The notes below the pieces were generated by a model. The model made no database searches. It saw only the letters and a list, made by a program, of their open reading frames with translations, and was not told the origin of the DNA. From positions 8,480,001 to 8,544,000 of the forward strand of contig JAEMBT020000005.1 of assembly GCA_018873245.2 (NCBI GenBank): a DNA stretch of 64,000 bases. Direction: 5' to 3'. The translations under genes and the position numbers were made by a program. The stretch comes from Archegozetes longisetosus (Eukaryota > Arthropoda > Arachnida > Sarcoptiformes > Trhypochthoniidae). This document shows, one piece after another, positions 12,216 through 25,459 of the stretch. Every line of letters begins with the position of its first letter. Position 1 is the stretch's first letter.

Positions 12216-15075
12216 ATGTTATTCTTGAGAAAATATTTCAAAATTAATATTAATTTGGAGGTATTATTAGCAATTTCAATTTCAAACTCATTTGCTTTTC
12301 ATGTTATTATCAAATTGAATTTTATGCAAGTATTTTATAAATAAAATTTTACTATTCTGTCTATACTTTATATAATAACAATAAGTTTGTAAATATATAT
12401 ACAAATTAAGCATTCATTTGAATATTAAAGCACTTCGTACAATATTTTTAATCATAATTCGAGAGTTCGAACTAGTCTAGCTTTACCTGTTGAACAAATG
12501 TTATTAGTCCTTTCTATATTTATACTTATCAATAGTGGATATGCGCCAAAGTACAGGGCATGCAGAGATTATTTACGCGCAGTGCAGAGAAAAAATAATA
12601 GATACAGAAAAATAGATTTCAAACATGGACGTTATAATAGTTAAAAGTACCTAAAATTTTTAAAAATACATCAAAATGGATTCTTTCAAAGATCTGTGTG
12701 TCCTTCATTCATATATTTTATAGCCTTAAAGCGAATAATTTAATTAGAATTATCAAAATAAGTCAACATTAAGTTCAAAATAGTCAAAACGCAAATCAAA
12801 TACATATTCAATGCGATAGTAATATCAGTACAAAACTAAAATTTAGTACAAAAACAACATTGAATTATTTTTCAAAATTTTATTTTCATCTTCAATGTGT
12901 TTTTGAATGAAGAATTCAAATTTAAAGTACTTTCTTCTTCATCATTTGATTTTTGCAGACAACGCATAAACCATTCCCAAATACCCTGTATGTATTTTTT
13001 CAATTCTAATTCAGATTCAAATTGAGTTTGCTGTATACGTTACTGAAAAAACATTAAAATTTGCATATTACTAGTAAAAAGAAAACTTCAGTCTTATTAA
13101 TCAAAATTTGACCTGATTAAAATCTATGGAGAATATTCTGTCTTAAATCGGAAAATTCTATCTAATATAGTATGTATCGTATAAAAGGTCTTCAAATGCT
13201 TTAAACAGAGAATATTCTCAATATTTTAACATCAAAGTTTTTGAGTAGAAACTGATAGAAAATGATATTTTTCGAATGTCATACCTCTTGATAGTTAGAA
13301 AAAGTGCATCATATTAAATATTAAGGTGATTAACAGTATGTATTTTCAATTATCTTTATTTCTCTAGTGGTTCTATACTTTGATGTTAACCAACATAAGA
13401 GATTGTACAGCAGAGAATAAACTGCTTACTACTTACTCGTTAGAGCTCGAACTCATGCTAGCTTTGAGAATAGCTAAAGCTATAAATTTTCAGAAGCAAA
13501 GATCTGAATAGGTTTATTAACTTTTCAGGCGAGAAACAAAAGTTTATTTAAATTGCATAGACTCCAGTGGCGAAGACAGCTATCAAGGCTGGTCTCCGAT
13601 CCATTACTTATAAATAACATGGAGAGAAACGCAATTTAGATCAAATTAAGCTTTGGTCATACTTTAAATATAGAACATTTTCTGCTTCGTATTCTCGTAT
13701 TTGCCTTTCACGAATAGATTTAGGGTATACTAAAAGGACATCGAATACAAAAATATCATACGACAAAATTTCTTACTGCACAATATCGTATAAAATCATG
13801 TCACAGATAACTTTTTTATACAACTTATAAAATGATTTGACAAACTCTATATCTAAGAGTGTGATGTTTTTCAAATATCTTTATTCCTATTTTTATGCTG
13901 TAAAATTTAGTTTTCACATGATCGTCTGATATATAGAGAGAGAGAACTAAGTAGAGTTAAGCTAAGTTAGTCAAGGTTAGGTTGTGTCATATTAGGTTAG
14001 GTCAGGTAGATCTTAAGCTGTTAGCTGGGGTGCTTGAACGAAAATTTTTGTTTAGTTTAGTTATCAATTCAATAATATTATATATCGATCATGAGACATT
14101 TTTCGCATGAAACTATGTCCTGCGAGGTTTATATATGTGATATTTTGTCTGAGAACTTAGGTTTAAATTTCAATCTAGAATCTTTTGTCCAAATCTAAGT
14201 CGTTCGTAGGAAAATTCTCGTATTTTTTAATAGAATTCCGTAGACTATTATTATTGTAGTTCATGTTCAGCAAAAAATGAGAATTCGAGGAATGCTTTTT
14301 GTGAGTAGAAAATATCTCAACAATAAGCTTCTATTGAAAATTCAGAAAATTTATGCTGAATCAACATTGAGTTCAATATTTCAAAAATCCCAACTATTTT
14401 ACTCCAACTAGAAGTTTGACCGAATTTGAACTTTATTTAATGATATAACTCTCAAGACATTTCCAACTTAATCGCTGCAAAGTTTTGGATTTAATATCTC
14501 ACACACTAGTTGTGTAGATTGCTATAAGAATAATCTTAACGCTTATAGAAGTTCAAATTTTATAAAATACTATTGAATTTGGATTAACGAAAGGTAATAA
14601 TCATCTGGTGATTGAAAAGTTTTCAGGTTAGGAGAAACTAAGCAAAAAATAAATAAATAAATGCGAACTCCGAAAATCAATGAAATCTTAATAAATAGGC
14701 GTATTCTGTGAAGAATATTCCATACCTGTATTGTAGAATATTTAAGCTGCTATTTATGTCAAACTTAGGCTCTGTTGCGTTTGAATAGAAGCATAGACAT
14801 AATTGCTGTGAGCCCCGTAACATATAAATAAGAGGGAGTTATAGAAGCACAACTCAATGGAAACTATAATTTATTTAATTTACTAATAATTCATATGTTT
14901 AATTAACTGAACATAATTTATATTAATTTATTAATGAATCAAATTATATAAAAATAAAATGCAAGTGAAATGTTCGATAATTGGTTCAGAACAAAAGTCA
15001 ACAGAAGCGAAAATTGACAAATAATCAGTTGAGAGTAACATCAATTAATAGTAATTATAACAATTATTCAAAGCA
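12216..15075. other. AT-rich intergenic spacer with a telomere-like patch
   Basis: About 2.9 kb with no convincing reading frame. A short GA run at 13936-13945 is followed by a patch rich in GGTTAG motifs (13961-14010). Promoter elements of the following gene could not be identified. Confidence 0.55.
13961..14010. repeat. Degenerate TTAGG-like telomeric repeats
   Basis: Contains AAGGTTAGGTTG and ATTAGGTTAGGTCAGG within 50 bp. TTAGG is the usual arthropod telomere unit. The array is too short and impure to be a telomere, so it is at most an interstitial remnant. Confidence 0.4.
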
Positions 15076-18000
15076 ATGAATAGCTTGAACGCCAGTTCAA
15101 CAAATTCGAAGTCAATGTATAGCGAATGGTCTCCAATAAGAGCTGTCGAGATATGCGAATCCTCGCGAATCAGTGTTTTGCACAAATTGCCACAACTTAA
15201 TGGTCCAGTTCTGGTCAATTCATGCGTCAAACCATTGGCTGCAATGCTTAACAGCTCTACTAATGCAACGGCAAATACTTCAAATGCTATTCATTACGAG
15301 TCGAGTGATTATCTTCAGAACGATAGAGATGTCTTATGGATAATGGAGGTGATTTGTTATGGTTTGAGTCTTCCACTCACGAGCGCAGAACAACATGAAG
15401 CAGTTCGCGATTGTGTTCACGTCTATTGCGAGTGGATTCAGGCTTTGACTCCACAAAAGGCTAAATACAGATCAATTCCGTTTCCCATCAGAGACGATCC
15501 AAACCTTTATTGTCGTAAAATTATTGAACATATTTATAATATTTTTATACCAAGAAATTTTAGTGGCACTGAAGCCAACTTATTGGATGTAATTTCGCGT
15601 CAGGCCGTCTTATGTCATAGACTTCTGCGAACTATTGAGTGCATAGCACACGATGAAAACAACCTTATGGATAGACAGACCTGGGATTCATTACTGATAT
15701 TCTTGTTAGCCATTAATGACACCCTGTTGTCCCCTCCGGTCGAGAACAATGATGTTGGGACTCAGTTGTGCGAACGTATAGTCAGTGTCTTATTCGAGAT
15801 ATGGCTCATCGCTTGTATTCGTTGTTTTCCATCGCCTTCATATTGGAAAACATTCCAACAATTGTGCATAAGTTGGAGACACAGACCAGCTCTTATTGAC
15901 CAGTGGAACAGAATTAATTATGCGTTAACTTTAAGACTAGTACAGCATATGTCGCCTTCTATTTATGATATCAACGCCAATAGTCCATCACTTCAAAAAA
16001 CCTTTTTGAATGCGATTTTAGATGAGATGAATGAAGAAACACTTAAACAGAGTTGGTACCGATTCCTGCATACAATCGGGAACCCGGTTGATTTGTGTTC
16101 TCCAGAAATAATAAGCAAGACTGATAAGTTCTATCACAGCGCGTGTGCATCTGAGAATGTGGTGGACCCTCGACAACATCCATGTCTTAACAACTTGCCG
16201 TATATTTTCCATAAAGCGATGAAAGGAATTTCAATACTTGTCGATACCTTTCTGGGAATTCCTGTAACTGTAGATGAAATTGATTTAGATGTTTATAAGT
16301 CGACGGCATCCATATCTTTGGCGTCTGGTAGTGTTGGTCCACCAGCGACTCCACCAGAAAAAAGAAAGCCTGCCTTCCCGTTGACTATCAACAAAGCCCC
16401 GAATAAACAATTGGGACCAACAAAAAGTATTGCTTTAAAAACGGAACCAGTCCCTCATCCATTACCAACAATCACCTTTCCGTCAGCCCCGGAATATATT
16501 TTGCCGCCAACTCGACCGAAGTCCACTTCTGTCTTGGATATATTGGGCGATTGGCTGTTCCAGTCGGCTCTATTCGGATCTGATTTGAAAGACCAATTGG
16601 AAGCGAGTGGGATGTCTCGATCTAATAGTGCAGCTTCTTTTACGCAAAACGACCTACAGCGTAAGGCTTCCGCAGCTTCTGATCGAATACTTATCGAAAC
16701 CTCGCCACTTCTCGGTCCCGAAAGCTTTGAGGCCGGGCAGGCTGAGGCCATAGGTGCTCTCTGTCGATTGTTCTGCTTGAAAAGGGCTGACGAAGAAATA
16801 TCATTACTGCTTAGCAAACAGTCACATCCATCTATGCAGAAGGTTTGACATGCTTTGAATAATATTCTGAAAATTATCTGACTAACACTGAGGTTTTCTG
16901 TTCAGGTTAAGCATTATTTGACAAGATTTCATTTGGCTCTACAGTATGGATTGTCTATCAAAGAAGTAAGGCTTTAGTGTTTAGTGATCAAAAGTTTGAT
17001 TTATTTAATTTCTTTTAAAAGCCATTACGTCGACAAATGTTAGCGAGTATTTTGATAAATTCGGCAAAGATATTCGAAGTCGATCTTCCAGGTGGAAGTC
17101 TACTTATTCCACACTTCTTGAAAGCGATGGAAATATATTTGATTCCAAGGGAAAAACCAAAGTAAGATTTTGGCATCTAAATAAGTGATCCTCATTTAGA
17201 CCATCTTTGACTAAATTTTCCTTCAAATTTAGTGCTAAATCAGAGATTGAAATTCGTCGCGCGTGCATTAAATTACTTTTATCTTTGTTATCATATCCAT
17301 TACACTTCAATGAACTTCCCATTAAAGGTATTAAAATTGAATTTTCATAAAATTACAACAATATTTGCATATTTAACAATAAAATTATAATTCAGACACA
17401 TTAAGTGAAACGCCCTCAACAACATTCCAATCACTCCGTCCACGACTCATTAATTTGTTAATACAAGCGCTTTCTGGAGAACCGGATTCAACAAACGTTC
17501 AAATGATTTTGGGTAATATCTTAACTCATCTGCAATTTCTGATTATTATTAAGACTATGTTACTCTAAATTCAGGTGGTTTTCTATTGGTTGTCGAAGAC
17601 GCTGCAATGCATGATAGCTTTTGTCCAATAGATTCTGAAAACAGCACTGAAACCATTCGAAGCAACTCTTTTAGTGGTAAATAATAAATATTTGAAATTA
17701 ATTTAGTGTTTTGTCTCTGAAAAAGTTGTTCGTTATTAACGTTTATCCCCAATTGAATGCCGATGGATAGAACCCTTAAGAGCCGAATCACCAGGACTTC
17801 AATTCTCTCCTCATTTCACATTTGGTCCAACAAGTTGTGACTCAAGTCTGGCTTCAACTGATATTCCATTTTCAGACGATGGCAAAGGAATTCCTGGTAT
17901 AAGAGTTTGTTAAGGCTCACATACATCTATTGACTTGAATGGCTTTTGGCATGGCTTTAGACAATTCTATAATTTTCTTGATTTGACTCTTTATTTATTT

Positions 18001-20617
18001 AGTTTAGTTTTTGTGTTTAGTTTCAGTTAGTTAGTCGATTTCTTCATTAAGTTGATTATAATCTAATTTCAATTTTAGATACTGCCAAAGGATTGTTTGG
18101 ACGTTCTCTTTTCCATGTTGGACAAGTTCTCAACAAATGCCGCGATAAAAACCAATACGATTCGCACGTTTCATTGGCAGCTCTTGAAGTTTTATCAGCT
18201 ATCGGTCGAATTCATTTATCAAATGGATCGAAAAGTCCATTACATTCAAGTTGTTTTATCGAATGCAAAGACAGCATAAAGCAGATCTTCTCATTCATAG
18301 AGAGCCAGTGTGACAAACCGGCGCCATTCCATTCAAAGGACATGCATTCCACAATTGTTGCCGCTTATCAATGCCTCGCTGTTTGGTTTCACGAACACCC
18401 GCACCTCCTCAAAGATAGAGATTGCATTTCAATGCTTCTCGAAGTTATCGAACTTGGAATTTCCGGCTCCAAGTCAAAGAAGAACGGCTTTGTTTTCAAG
18501 GCTGACAAACAACTAAAACCTGCCTCAATGAGAGTTCGGGAGGCAGCCGAATCATTGCTTACTTTATTGATGAATCATTTTGGGTTTTGCCCGCCATCTC
18601 CGTGTCCACCTGAGACCATAATCGGTTCGTGCCTTTTAGATGAATCAAGCCTTTTGAAGTATATGTCTCTTGGGAGTAACCTGGCGTTAGAATCCGCTTG
18701 TGATCGGTTTAAATATTTTGTTAACGACAATCTAATAATGTTAGCCATTCTGGATCACCCCAACGATAGAGAAACTGTTTGTATAATACGTTCTCCTTTT
18801 GGAAAATATTGCTGGTCTTTCAAGTTTCAACATTTGCCTAGAAAACATAATTTCAAAACGTTACCAGAACCAGTAGCTCGTCCATTTCCTAAAAGTGAGA
18901 CCGCATCAAATCCTTCTGTCGCTCAAATTCGTCATTTTCCCGAATCGTTAGACAAAATAAGATTAACTAAATTGTGAGTTTCACAATGAAAGATATATAT
19001 AAAAATGTTATCAACTTTTTTGTTTGTATTTTAGTGATACAATAGTCCCATCTTTGACGACAATGATCGCTGAATCTCCTGAATTCAAATCAGACAACGA
19101 AATAATGCTTAACATTATAGATAGAGTAGAGAATCATATGAGATATGAAAAACAGAGACTTCACAAAACTTCAATTGGTAGAAGTAGTGAATGTAAAGAG
19201 CCTTCAGCTTCAACCGATTTCGAGGCCGCCAGACTTATACTGTCACACTTTAGCTTTTTGACATTCGAAACATTACAGGTATTAAGAGTAAAACATTTAT
19301 TAGCATATATTAAGATTGATTAATATTCAATATACTTGATTCTAAATTGAAAGGACGCTCCAATGGGCCAAATGATACCGTCACTGATTGCTCTAAATCA
19401 CAAAAGCTCAGAATTCGCATCAAATCTAAAAATTCTGGACTCCATTTCAAATCGAACGAGTGATACTGTATTTGTATATTATGTGCGTAAAGGAGTCAAA
19501 AGTGCGGACGACATACTCGCCAGTAATAAGCAGCAAACTCTATCAAACTCTCAATTCAGAGAATTCGTACTCTCTCTCGGATGCATTGTTGATGTTAAGA
19601 GTCATTCCGGATGGACTGGACATGTGTCCACTGCCTGGAAGATCGTTGAGGAAGAAAATTTTAGACAAGTGACTGAAGAAGAAAATAATTTGACATTTGA
19701 TGGACGCAGGCATGTTCTCTATTGGGCTGACGTCAGCCATGAACTAGTTTTTATGCTTCCATCTGGTCCTATACCAGAAGAAGGAGACAATACTTCACTC
19801 GATGGCGATTGTAAGTTGAGGGCTGCCAGTGATTCACATTCGGATGCCAGATCTGTATCAAGCATGAGTGATGACGGAAATACTGGCAATCATTCGAGGA
19901 ATATATCGGAAAACGAATCCACGAGAAGTAGTTTAAGGCGTAAGTTTAGAAACCCATTGCTACACAACATTGGCTGTGATGTTAAAGTACTTATTCTATG
20001 GATGGAAAGTATGGACGACCACTTTTCACTTCCAATTAGTAAGTCTTTCAATCTTTTATCATAGCTCTGGTTGAGTAACTATCAAATCAACTTATATTTT
20101 ACTTGTAATTCACTATTTTTTAGGCACTTTACTTTTAACAACGGGTACAGGTGTTGAATTTAATTTAAGTTTATGGAAAGATTATATATTGATTTTAATC
20201 CATCCGTTGAAGAACGGACTTTTCCGAATTACAATCCAAGGATCCGCTGGACGGTTAGTTCTATATGATTGCTTTTAGTTTCATGTTCTGATTTAATATA
20301 ATTTAAAAATCGATACAAATAGGACTCCAATCGCATTACCACTTATTGATGGAATGGTAGTGAGTAAACACGTTTTGGGTACGGTTGTCAGACTGACTAC
20401 TCTTAACATTTGTAGAAGACGTCGTCTCGATACTGAGAGGTATCATTTGTAGCAAAAGTTTTTATTTAGTTATCTTAACTAAAGCTAAATTGAATTGTTC
20501 AATAGTTTCCAACCACCTCACGTCAAACGAAGACTGAAAATTCAAGAAATCGTTAATAAATATCGTCTACTGTTACCTGAGTCTGAATTTTACAATTCGT
20601 TATTCACTTCGAAATAG
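15076..20617 (+). CDS. RALGAPB: Ral GTPase-activating protein subunit beta
   Basis: Non-catalytic beta subunit of the RalGAP complex, which with an alpha subunit turns off RalA/RalB and acts in exocytosis and mTORC1 control. Thirteen exons fit in frame: 15076-16842, 16906-16965, 17022-17161, 17233-17327, 17396-17512, 17575-17676, 17771-17896, 18079-18973, 19035-19278, 19354-20038, 20124-20253, 20323-20439, 20506-20617. Family landmarks: [93 protein letters not shown] and, in the C-terminal GAP-like domain, [13 protein letters not shown]...[10 protein letters not shown]...[11 protein letters not shown] second in-frame ATG at 15115 (MYSEW) matches the start known in vertebrates and may be the real one. 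Exons 6-7 encode a poorly conserved Ser-rich linker, and the 17771 acceptor was chosen because it alone keeps the frame. AATAAA follows at about 20756. Confidence 0.95.
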
Positions 20618-20799
20618 TTTATTGAATGTTAAATGATTGAATGAGACATCAGATCATGTATTCAAATTAATTTAAATATAAATATATAATCGTTATACAC
20701 ATTTTGAGATAAAACCTTGTGCAATTAATATAAAAATCGATCAAAACTTTTACAAATAAAATGCTTAAATTCTTAAATAAAGACGCTTGATGGAACCAG

Positions 20800-21564
20800 T
20801 CATTCATTTACTTTTGGTTTTGTCCATAACGGACTTATCGAACTATCACCAGAATCTTTGACGCTTTCGATTGTCTCTTTGACGATATTAAATAGTTCCT
20901 TTTGCAGTTCGTCGATCGGTTTGTCCGCACAAATCACCTAAAAAATAAAGTCAATCAAAATCAAAGTTAGTCATAGAAGAAACTTAAAGATAAGCGAATA
21001 TTTGAATAAAAGTACAAAATATATTATTACTTTCCAGTTGTCTTCAATGAGTAGATCATAATTATGTCTAACTTTCTGTTGAAATTCAAACTTCTCGTAC
21101 TTTTCATCTCCAAAACCATTTCTTGTGGTGACGACATCGAAGGGAGCCTTCAAGTAGATCACTGAATCAGGTTTAGGGAGTCCGATATCAGGGGCTCTAC
21201 ACCACTCGAAGTCCATTCCCTCCTTGGCTGCAGAATAGGCGACGCCAGAATACGCGTAACGATCTACAATAACATTCGTACCGGAAGTCAACAAACTTTT
21301 GATACGGGACGTATGTTCCCAGCGATTGGCCGAAAACAGCAGATGAATCACGTGATCGTCTAGCTGCTTGTCTCCTCTCAAGTACTGGTCAATCAGTTGC
21401 CCGATTGTTGTCGACCGATCTGGAAATCGGATCAATTGAGTTGGAAGTGATTGAGACTGAAGTGATTGACACAGACGTAGAGCTTGTGTCGATTTGCCGA
21501 CTCTGTCCGAGCCCTCAATCGCTATGAGTACACCTCTTTTTAACATTTGTTTGCATTCATTCAT
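20800..21564 (-). CDS. DTYMK: Thymidylate kinase (dTMP kinase)
   Basis: Phosphorylates dTMP to dTDP with ATP, a required step of dTTP synthesis. Two exons: 21564-21031 and 20937-20800, joined in phase 0, giving 223 residues (human enzyme 212). The P-loop is IEGSDRVGKSTQALRL, near residue 17. The dTMP-binding segments follow: RFPDRSTTIGQL, HLLFSANRWE and the catalytic-site DRYAYSGVAYSAAKEG. WCRAPDIGLPKPD is the conserved stretch before the lid. The second exon starts VICADKPIDELQ and ends TKPKVNE. It lies tail-to-tail with RALGAPB (182 bp between stop codons). A second in-frame ATG at residue 8 (MLKRG) is an alternative start. No organelle signal is evident. Confidence 0.95.
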
Positions 21565-21860
21565 CGACTAAACTGTTGGTTTTGATCTTCAACTGATATC
21601 AATTATTAAATAGTTACTAGTAAGCAATTTTAATCTAACTACTGCTGTTGCATCGTTAGTAAATAACTGACTGGCGCCAAATTATTGCATCGATTGTTAT
21701 AGTTTTTGAACTAGCGTTTTGAGTGACACGCACGTATCTAAGATCAGTTTTACGTTTTAGTCACTTAAATGCTTTGTTGTTTGTGTCGTTTAGTGCGACA
21801 TCTACTTTGCCGTATAGTTTCCTAAGTTTTTATTAAAAGTTTGCTAAAGAATAAGATGCA

Positions 21861-22388
21861 TTAATGCATTGTGACTGGACGGAGCCAATTCAATATTTCA
21901 AATATCTGTTTATATGGCAAAAATAGAATTAAGACCCCCATGATTCAGATCTTATCGATTCTTTTTGTGAAAGATTAAGTCAAAATAGAACAATAATTAC
22001 AATTATTATAAATCCTCCAAAAAAGAATCAGTAAGATCTGAATGATGGAGTCTTAACCCTATTTGCCATGTATACATATACTTGAAACTAAAAAATTATT
22101 CGATTTTGACTGCCTTTTAGGTATTCAAACACTTAAATTCTTTACTGATATTATTCCCTGATTTTTTTTCGATTTGTTAACCAAATATCAAGATTAACTT
22201 CGAGGGGCGGCGTTCAACTAATTTTTTGAATTAAATTATTCATAAAACTTATTATAAAAAATTTTTTAAAGAAAATCATTTCTCCTAAACTACTGGAATT
22301 TTACTAAAATATTCTAAGGATATATGCGAGAGGTCAAAGGCTGCTGATTGAAATATTCAATTGGTTCCGCCCATGAACAATGTCTTAA
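21861..22388. mobile_element. TTAA-flanked MITE with internal hairpin
   Basis: The ends are inverted copies. After TTAA on the left the sequence reads TGCATTGTGACTGG; after TTAA on the reverse complement of the right end it reads GACATTGTTCATGG. Both continue with CGGA(G/A)CCAATT(C/G)AATATTTCAA. TTAA at both edges is the target duplication typical of piggyBac-type elements. Inside, 21909-22080 forms a second inverted repeat (AAGACCCCCATGATTCAGAT against its complement around 22040). There is no coding capacity. Confidence 0.7.
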
Positions 22389-23411
22389 TGCCTCTTATTC
22401 TTTGAATCGATTCCGCTTCAAAGATCATTCATTTTCATACATCTAAAATATCTAAAAAATACAAAATTTGTATCTAATGAAAATTTTCAAAAGTAGAAAA
22501 GGCATATTAGAAACTAATTTATTTAAACTTAATCACCCAAGAGGCTATTATAGCATAAAACTAAACTGGAGTAGAGCCGACCGAAGAGTCATTGTGATTG
22601 AGGCTAATCGACTAATCAATAAAATGGTCGCAACATATTTATAGTCAAGAATATAACACATATTTCCATATGTATTATCGACCAATAGATCGCTTAAGAC
22701 TAAATAGGGTGTCTATTTGGTGTCGAGTATTGTGGAAGAAGACGACAATCGGAGATAAAAATTGGCTCAACTCTTATCTAAGTTGCAAGACATTAATTCT
22801 TTGATTTGGATGTATTTCCATGTCTAGAGTCTAGAATCCTCAAGTATTTTATTGCCGATTTAAATAAATGGAAAATTTTGCCATAAAATCCCCAAAATTG
22901 ACAATATTTAGATCTACTCTTTATCCTCTAGACAGAGGGACGACACCCAAGTAAAAAAAAATTAAAGATTAGCGGAAGATTTAATGTCAGAGTTTTCATA
23001 ACTAATCAAATCACTACGGATCAGGTCTACACCACATTTCTTGACAATTAGCTATTGATTATGGTTCAAATTTCATAACTACTTAATTGATTGTAACAAT
23101 AGGCGCGGCCATCACTTCGATCTTCACTTTTGGACCGATCCGAGAAAACCGATCGGAGGTTAGATTCTGCTGACGCCTCGATCTCTAGAATATGATTCAG
23201 ATGTGTTTGATAAAACCAACAAATCAGTGCCGAATCGCTAGAATCTGACAGTCCAGACCTGCCCGAAAGTGAGACGCTTTTCATGTAACTGGAGGAATCG
23301 CTCACTCAAAACTATAATTATTTGTTCGTATATTTATCAATATTAGTTTTAAGAGCTTGATCAAAAATATTTTAAACTTTGTATAAATAATACGTTCTCT
23401 AACCTTTTCGT
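22389..23411. other. Intergenic stretch, nothing firm
   Basis: About 1 kb between two mobile elements. A 79-codon ATG frame on the - strand (23305-23066, Ser/Asp-rich) is the only open frame of note and shows no recognisable domain. Confidence 0.4.
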
Positions 23412-24347
23412 CATATACAATTAACGAAATAATAATCTTTACCTGGTTAAACTCGAATTTCTTTTGACTGGGTTGATCGATTTGAAATCGGTTTTCTGTA
23501 TTTTATAGCTGGACAATTGCAGATTTTAGAAAATACAGACAATATCTATTATCTCTAATGAAGTGACATAGTAAATTACGGGTCAACCCGGGCTAACGGG
23601 TCTAAGAGGGTTCTCAATCCCCTACCCCCAAGTGTGATACATCATTGGATTCAGTTCGTTGAGCTAAACATTTTGATATACTTGATCACTTTCAACCCGA
23701 ACCTGACCACTTCTGACCGCCCAGACCTAACTCCCCACGAAAATGGATAAACCTGGCTTTACCAAGTTGTAACCTAAACTTAACCTGATTTGAACTAAGT
23801 TATATTAAGTTAGTTTGCTTCGCGAATTAACCAATTCTTCTTTAGTTTATATCAGGTTTGTTTTGGTTACGACTCGAGAAATCCAGGCTTATCCATTACA
23901 AGGTACTGAATCAAACAAAAATGGATATTTCGAGAACTACTTATGATAAATGATCAAGTGAAGTATTAAAATGCTTAGTTTGATATCTTGAGTCCAATGC
24001 TATATCACTTGGCGGGGACAGCCACTCCCGTCGGGAGTTGGCCAGAAGCGGTCAGGTTCGAGTTGGTAGTGGTCAAGTGTGGTATCAAAATGTTTAGCTC
24101 AACGAACAGAATCCAATGATGTATCACACTTGGGGGTAGGGGATTGAGAACCCTCTTAGACCCGTTAGCCCGGGTTGACCCGTGATTTACTATGTCACTT
24201 CATTAGATAATAGATATTGTCTGTATTTTCTAAAATCTGCAATTGTCCAGCTATAAAATACAGAAAACCGATTTCAAATCGATCAACCCAGTCAAAAGAA
24301 ATTCGAGTTTAACCAGGTAAAGATTATTATTTCGTTAATTGTATATG
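23412..24347. mobile_element. 936-bp foldback (long inverted-repeat) element
   Basis: Starts CATATACAATTAACGAAATA and ends with the exact reverse complement of that sequence. The two arms (about 23412-23680 and 24079-24347) match almost base for base; the main difference is a 2-bp gap near the ATTATC(TC)TAATG site. The inner part (23690-24075) is also an imperfect inverted repeat (CCCGAACCTGACCACTTCTG against GCGGTCAGGTTCGAGTTGG) and contains ACCTGGCTTTACC/ATCCAGGCTTATCC motifs. No transposase is encoded. The near identity of the arms suggests recent insertion or ongoing arm homogenisation. Confidence 0.85.
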
Positions 24348-24784
24348 TAAAGTTTGTGAATAGAAAAAATGTTTTATTTTCTCTAAAATAGTAGTTTAAT
24401 GGGTTACACTCTGCTGAGGCTAAAATCTTAATGCCTCAAAATATTTCTAAGACTTCTAAAATAAAACTGAAGGACAATGACAATGTGTATGTGCAATGTT
24501 TGTGGTCATAAAATTAAGTAGTGTATGGATTGCTTTAAATAAACAGAAAGACTAATACTGAGAAATCGCTTGATTTCTCAAAATGAATGAAAATTGAAGT
24601 TCAATAACTTCAACAGTTTTTACATGTATTAAATTCGAAAGGATTTATTTCTTCAAATAATGGACCAGTTTAATGATTCTGTAATTTGAACATTTGGTCA
24701 GTTTCGGGAGATGGGATGAAGGCTATAACTCGAGAACCACTCAATGTTTAATTTAATGTAATGATGTAGAGTTCAATTTCCACA

Positions 24785-25450
24785 ATTAGGTGAAATTCTG
24801 GATCTTCTCCGTAAACTGTTGAATGGTAGTGACAACGTCTCAAAAGAGCACAGAAAAAATATTCGTGGATATAACTCAGCTTTGATTTTTGCATCAGTCG
24901 GAGACAAAGCTTGATAAATAACTTTCAACAGTAAAGGAAAGTTTTTACATATCGTCTTCAAGGATCTCCCTACCACATGATGGGCTCGTTTCTACCATCC
25001 GAAGAGCAATCACCAAGATTTGCACAAATTTATATCCACAATACAAAACACTAAATAGACGATCGTCATAATGTGACTGAGCATTTAAACTACGAAACTC
25101 TTATAATTCTTCAGCAAACGATGTATGAATGAAATCCATGCGTTCGGGAATTTAAGCACGCACATCAATATACCGAATCACAACAAATTTATGCTTTAAA
25201 GTTCATATTTGTGCCGAACCTGGAGTTGATCGTCGACGATATAATATATCAACATAAGAGATAGCAGAACATTATTGAAGCATTGATTGCAACAGGGCAT
25301 AGAATTGGAGACTGTGTATTTATTCCAAGAATAACGCTAATTTCATTGGATAGTGGTTTACCTTTCGACTTGGAAAGATGTCAGTTTCCTGTCAGACCAG
25401 CTTTGCGATGACTATAAACAAACACAATGGGCAAGTCTTTCACGGGTGCC
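24785..25450 (+). pseudogene. Decayed Helitron Rep/helicase fragment
   Basis: Helitron transposons encode a RepHel protein. Two parts are recognisable in broken + frames. At 24785-25250 is the Helitron-like N-terminal region (EHRKNIRGYNSALIFASVGD, then YRLQGSPYHMMGSFLPSEEQ, SPRFAQIYIHNTKH, REFKHAHQY). At about 25290-25410 is the end of the Pif1-type helicase (GDCVFIPRITLISLDSGLPF, then DLERCQFPVRPA). In-frame stops, at least one frameshift and loss of most of the helicase in between show that it is dead. I could not identify the 5'-TC and CTRR-3' element ends. Confidence 0.8.
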
Positions 25451-25459
25451 CTCGCCTGT

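Noticed and set aside
23066..23305. 79-codon ATG frame on the - strand, Ser/Asp-rich
   Set aside because: No domain, no supporting splice or poly(A) context, and it lies between two mobile elements; probably chance.
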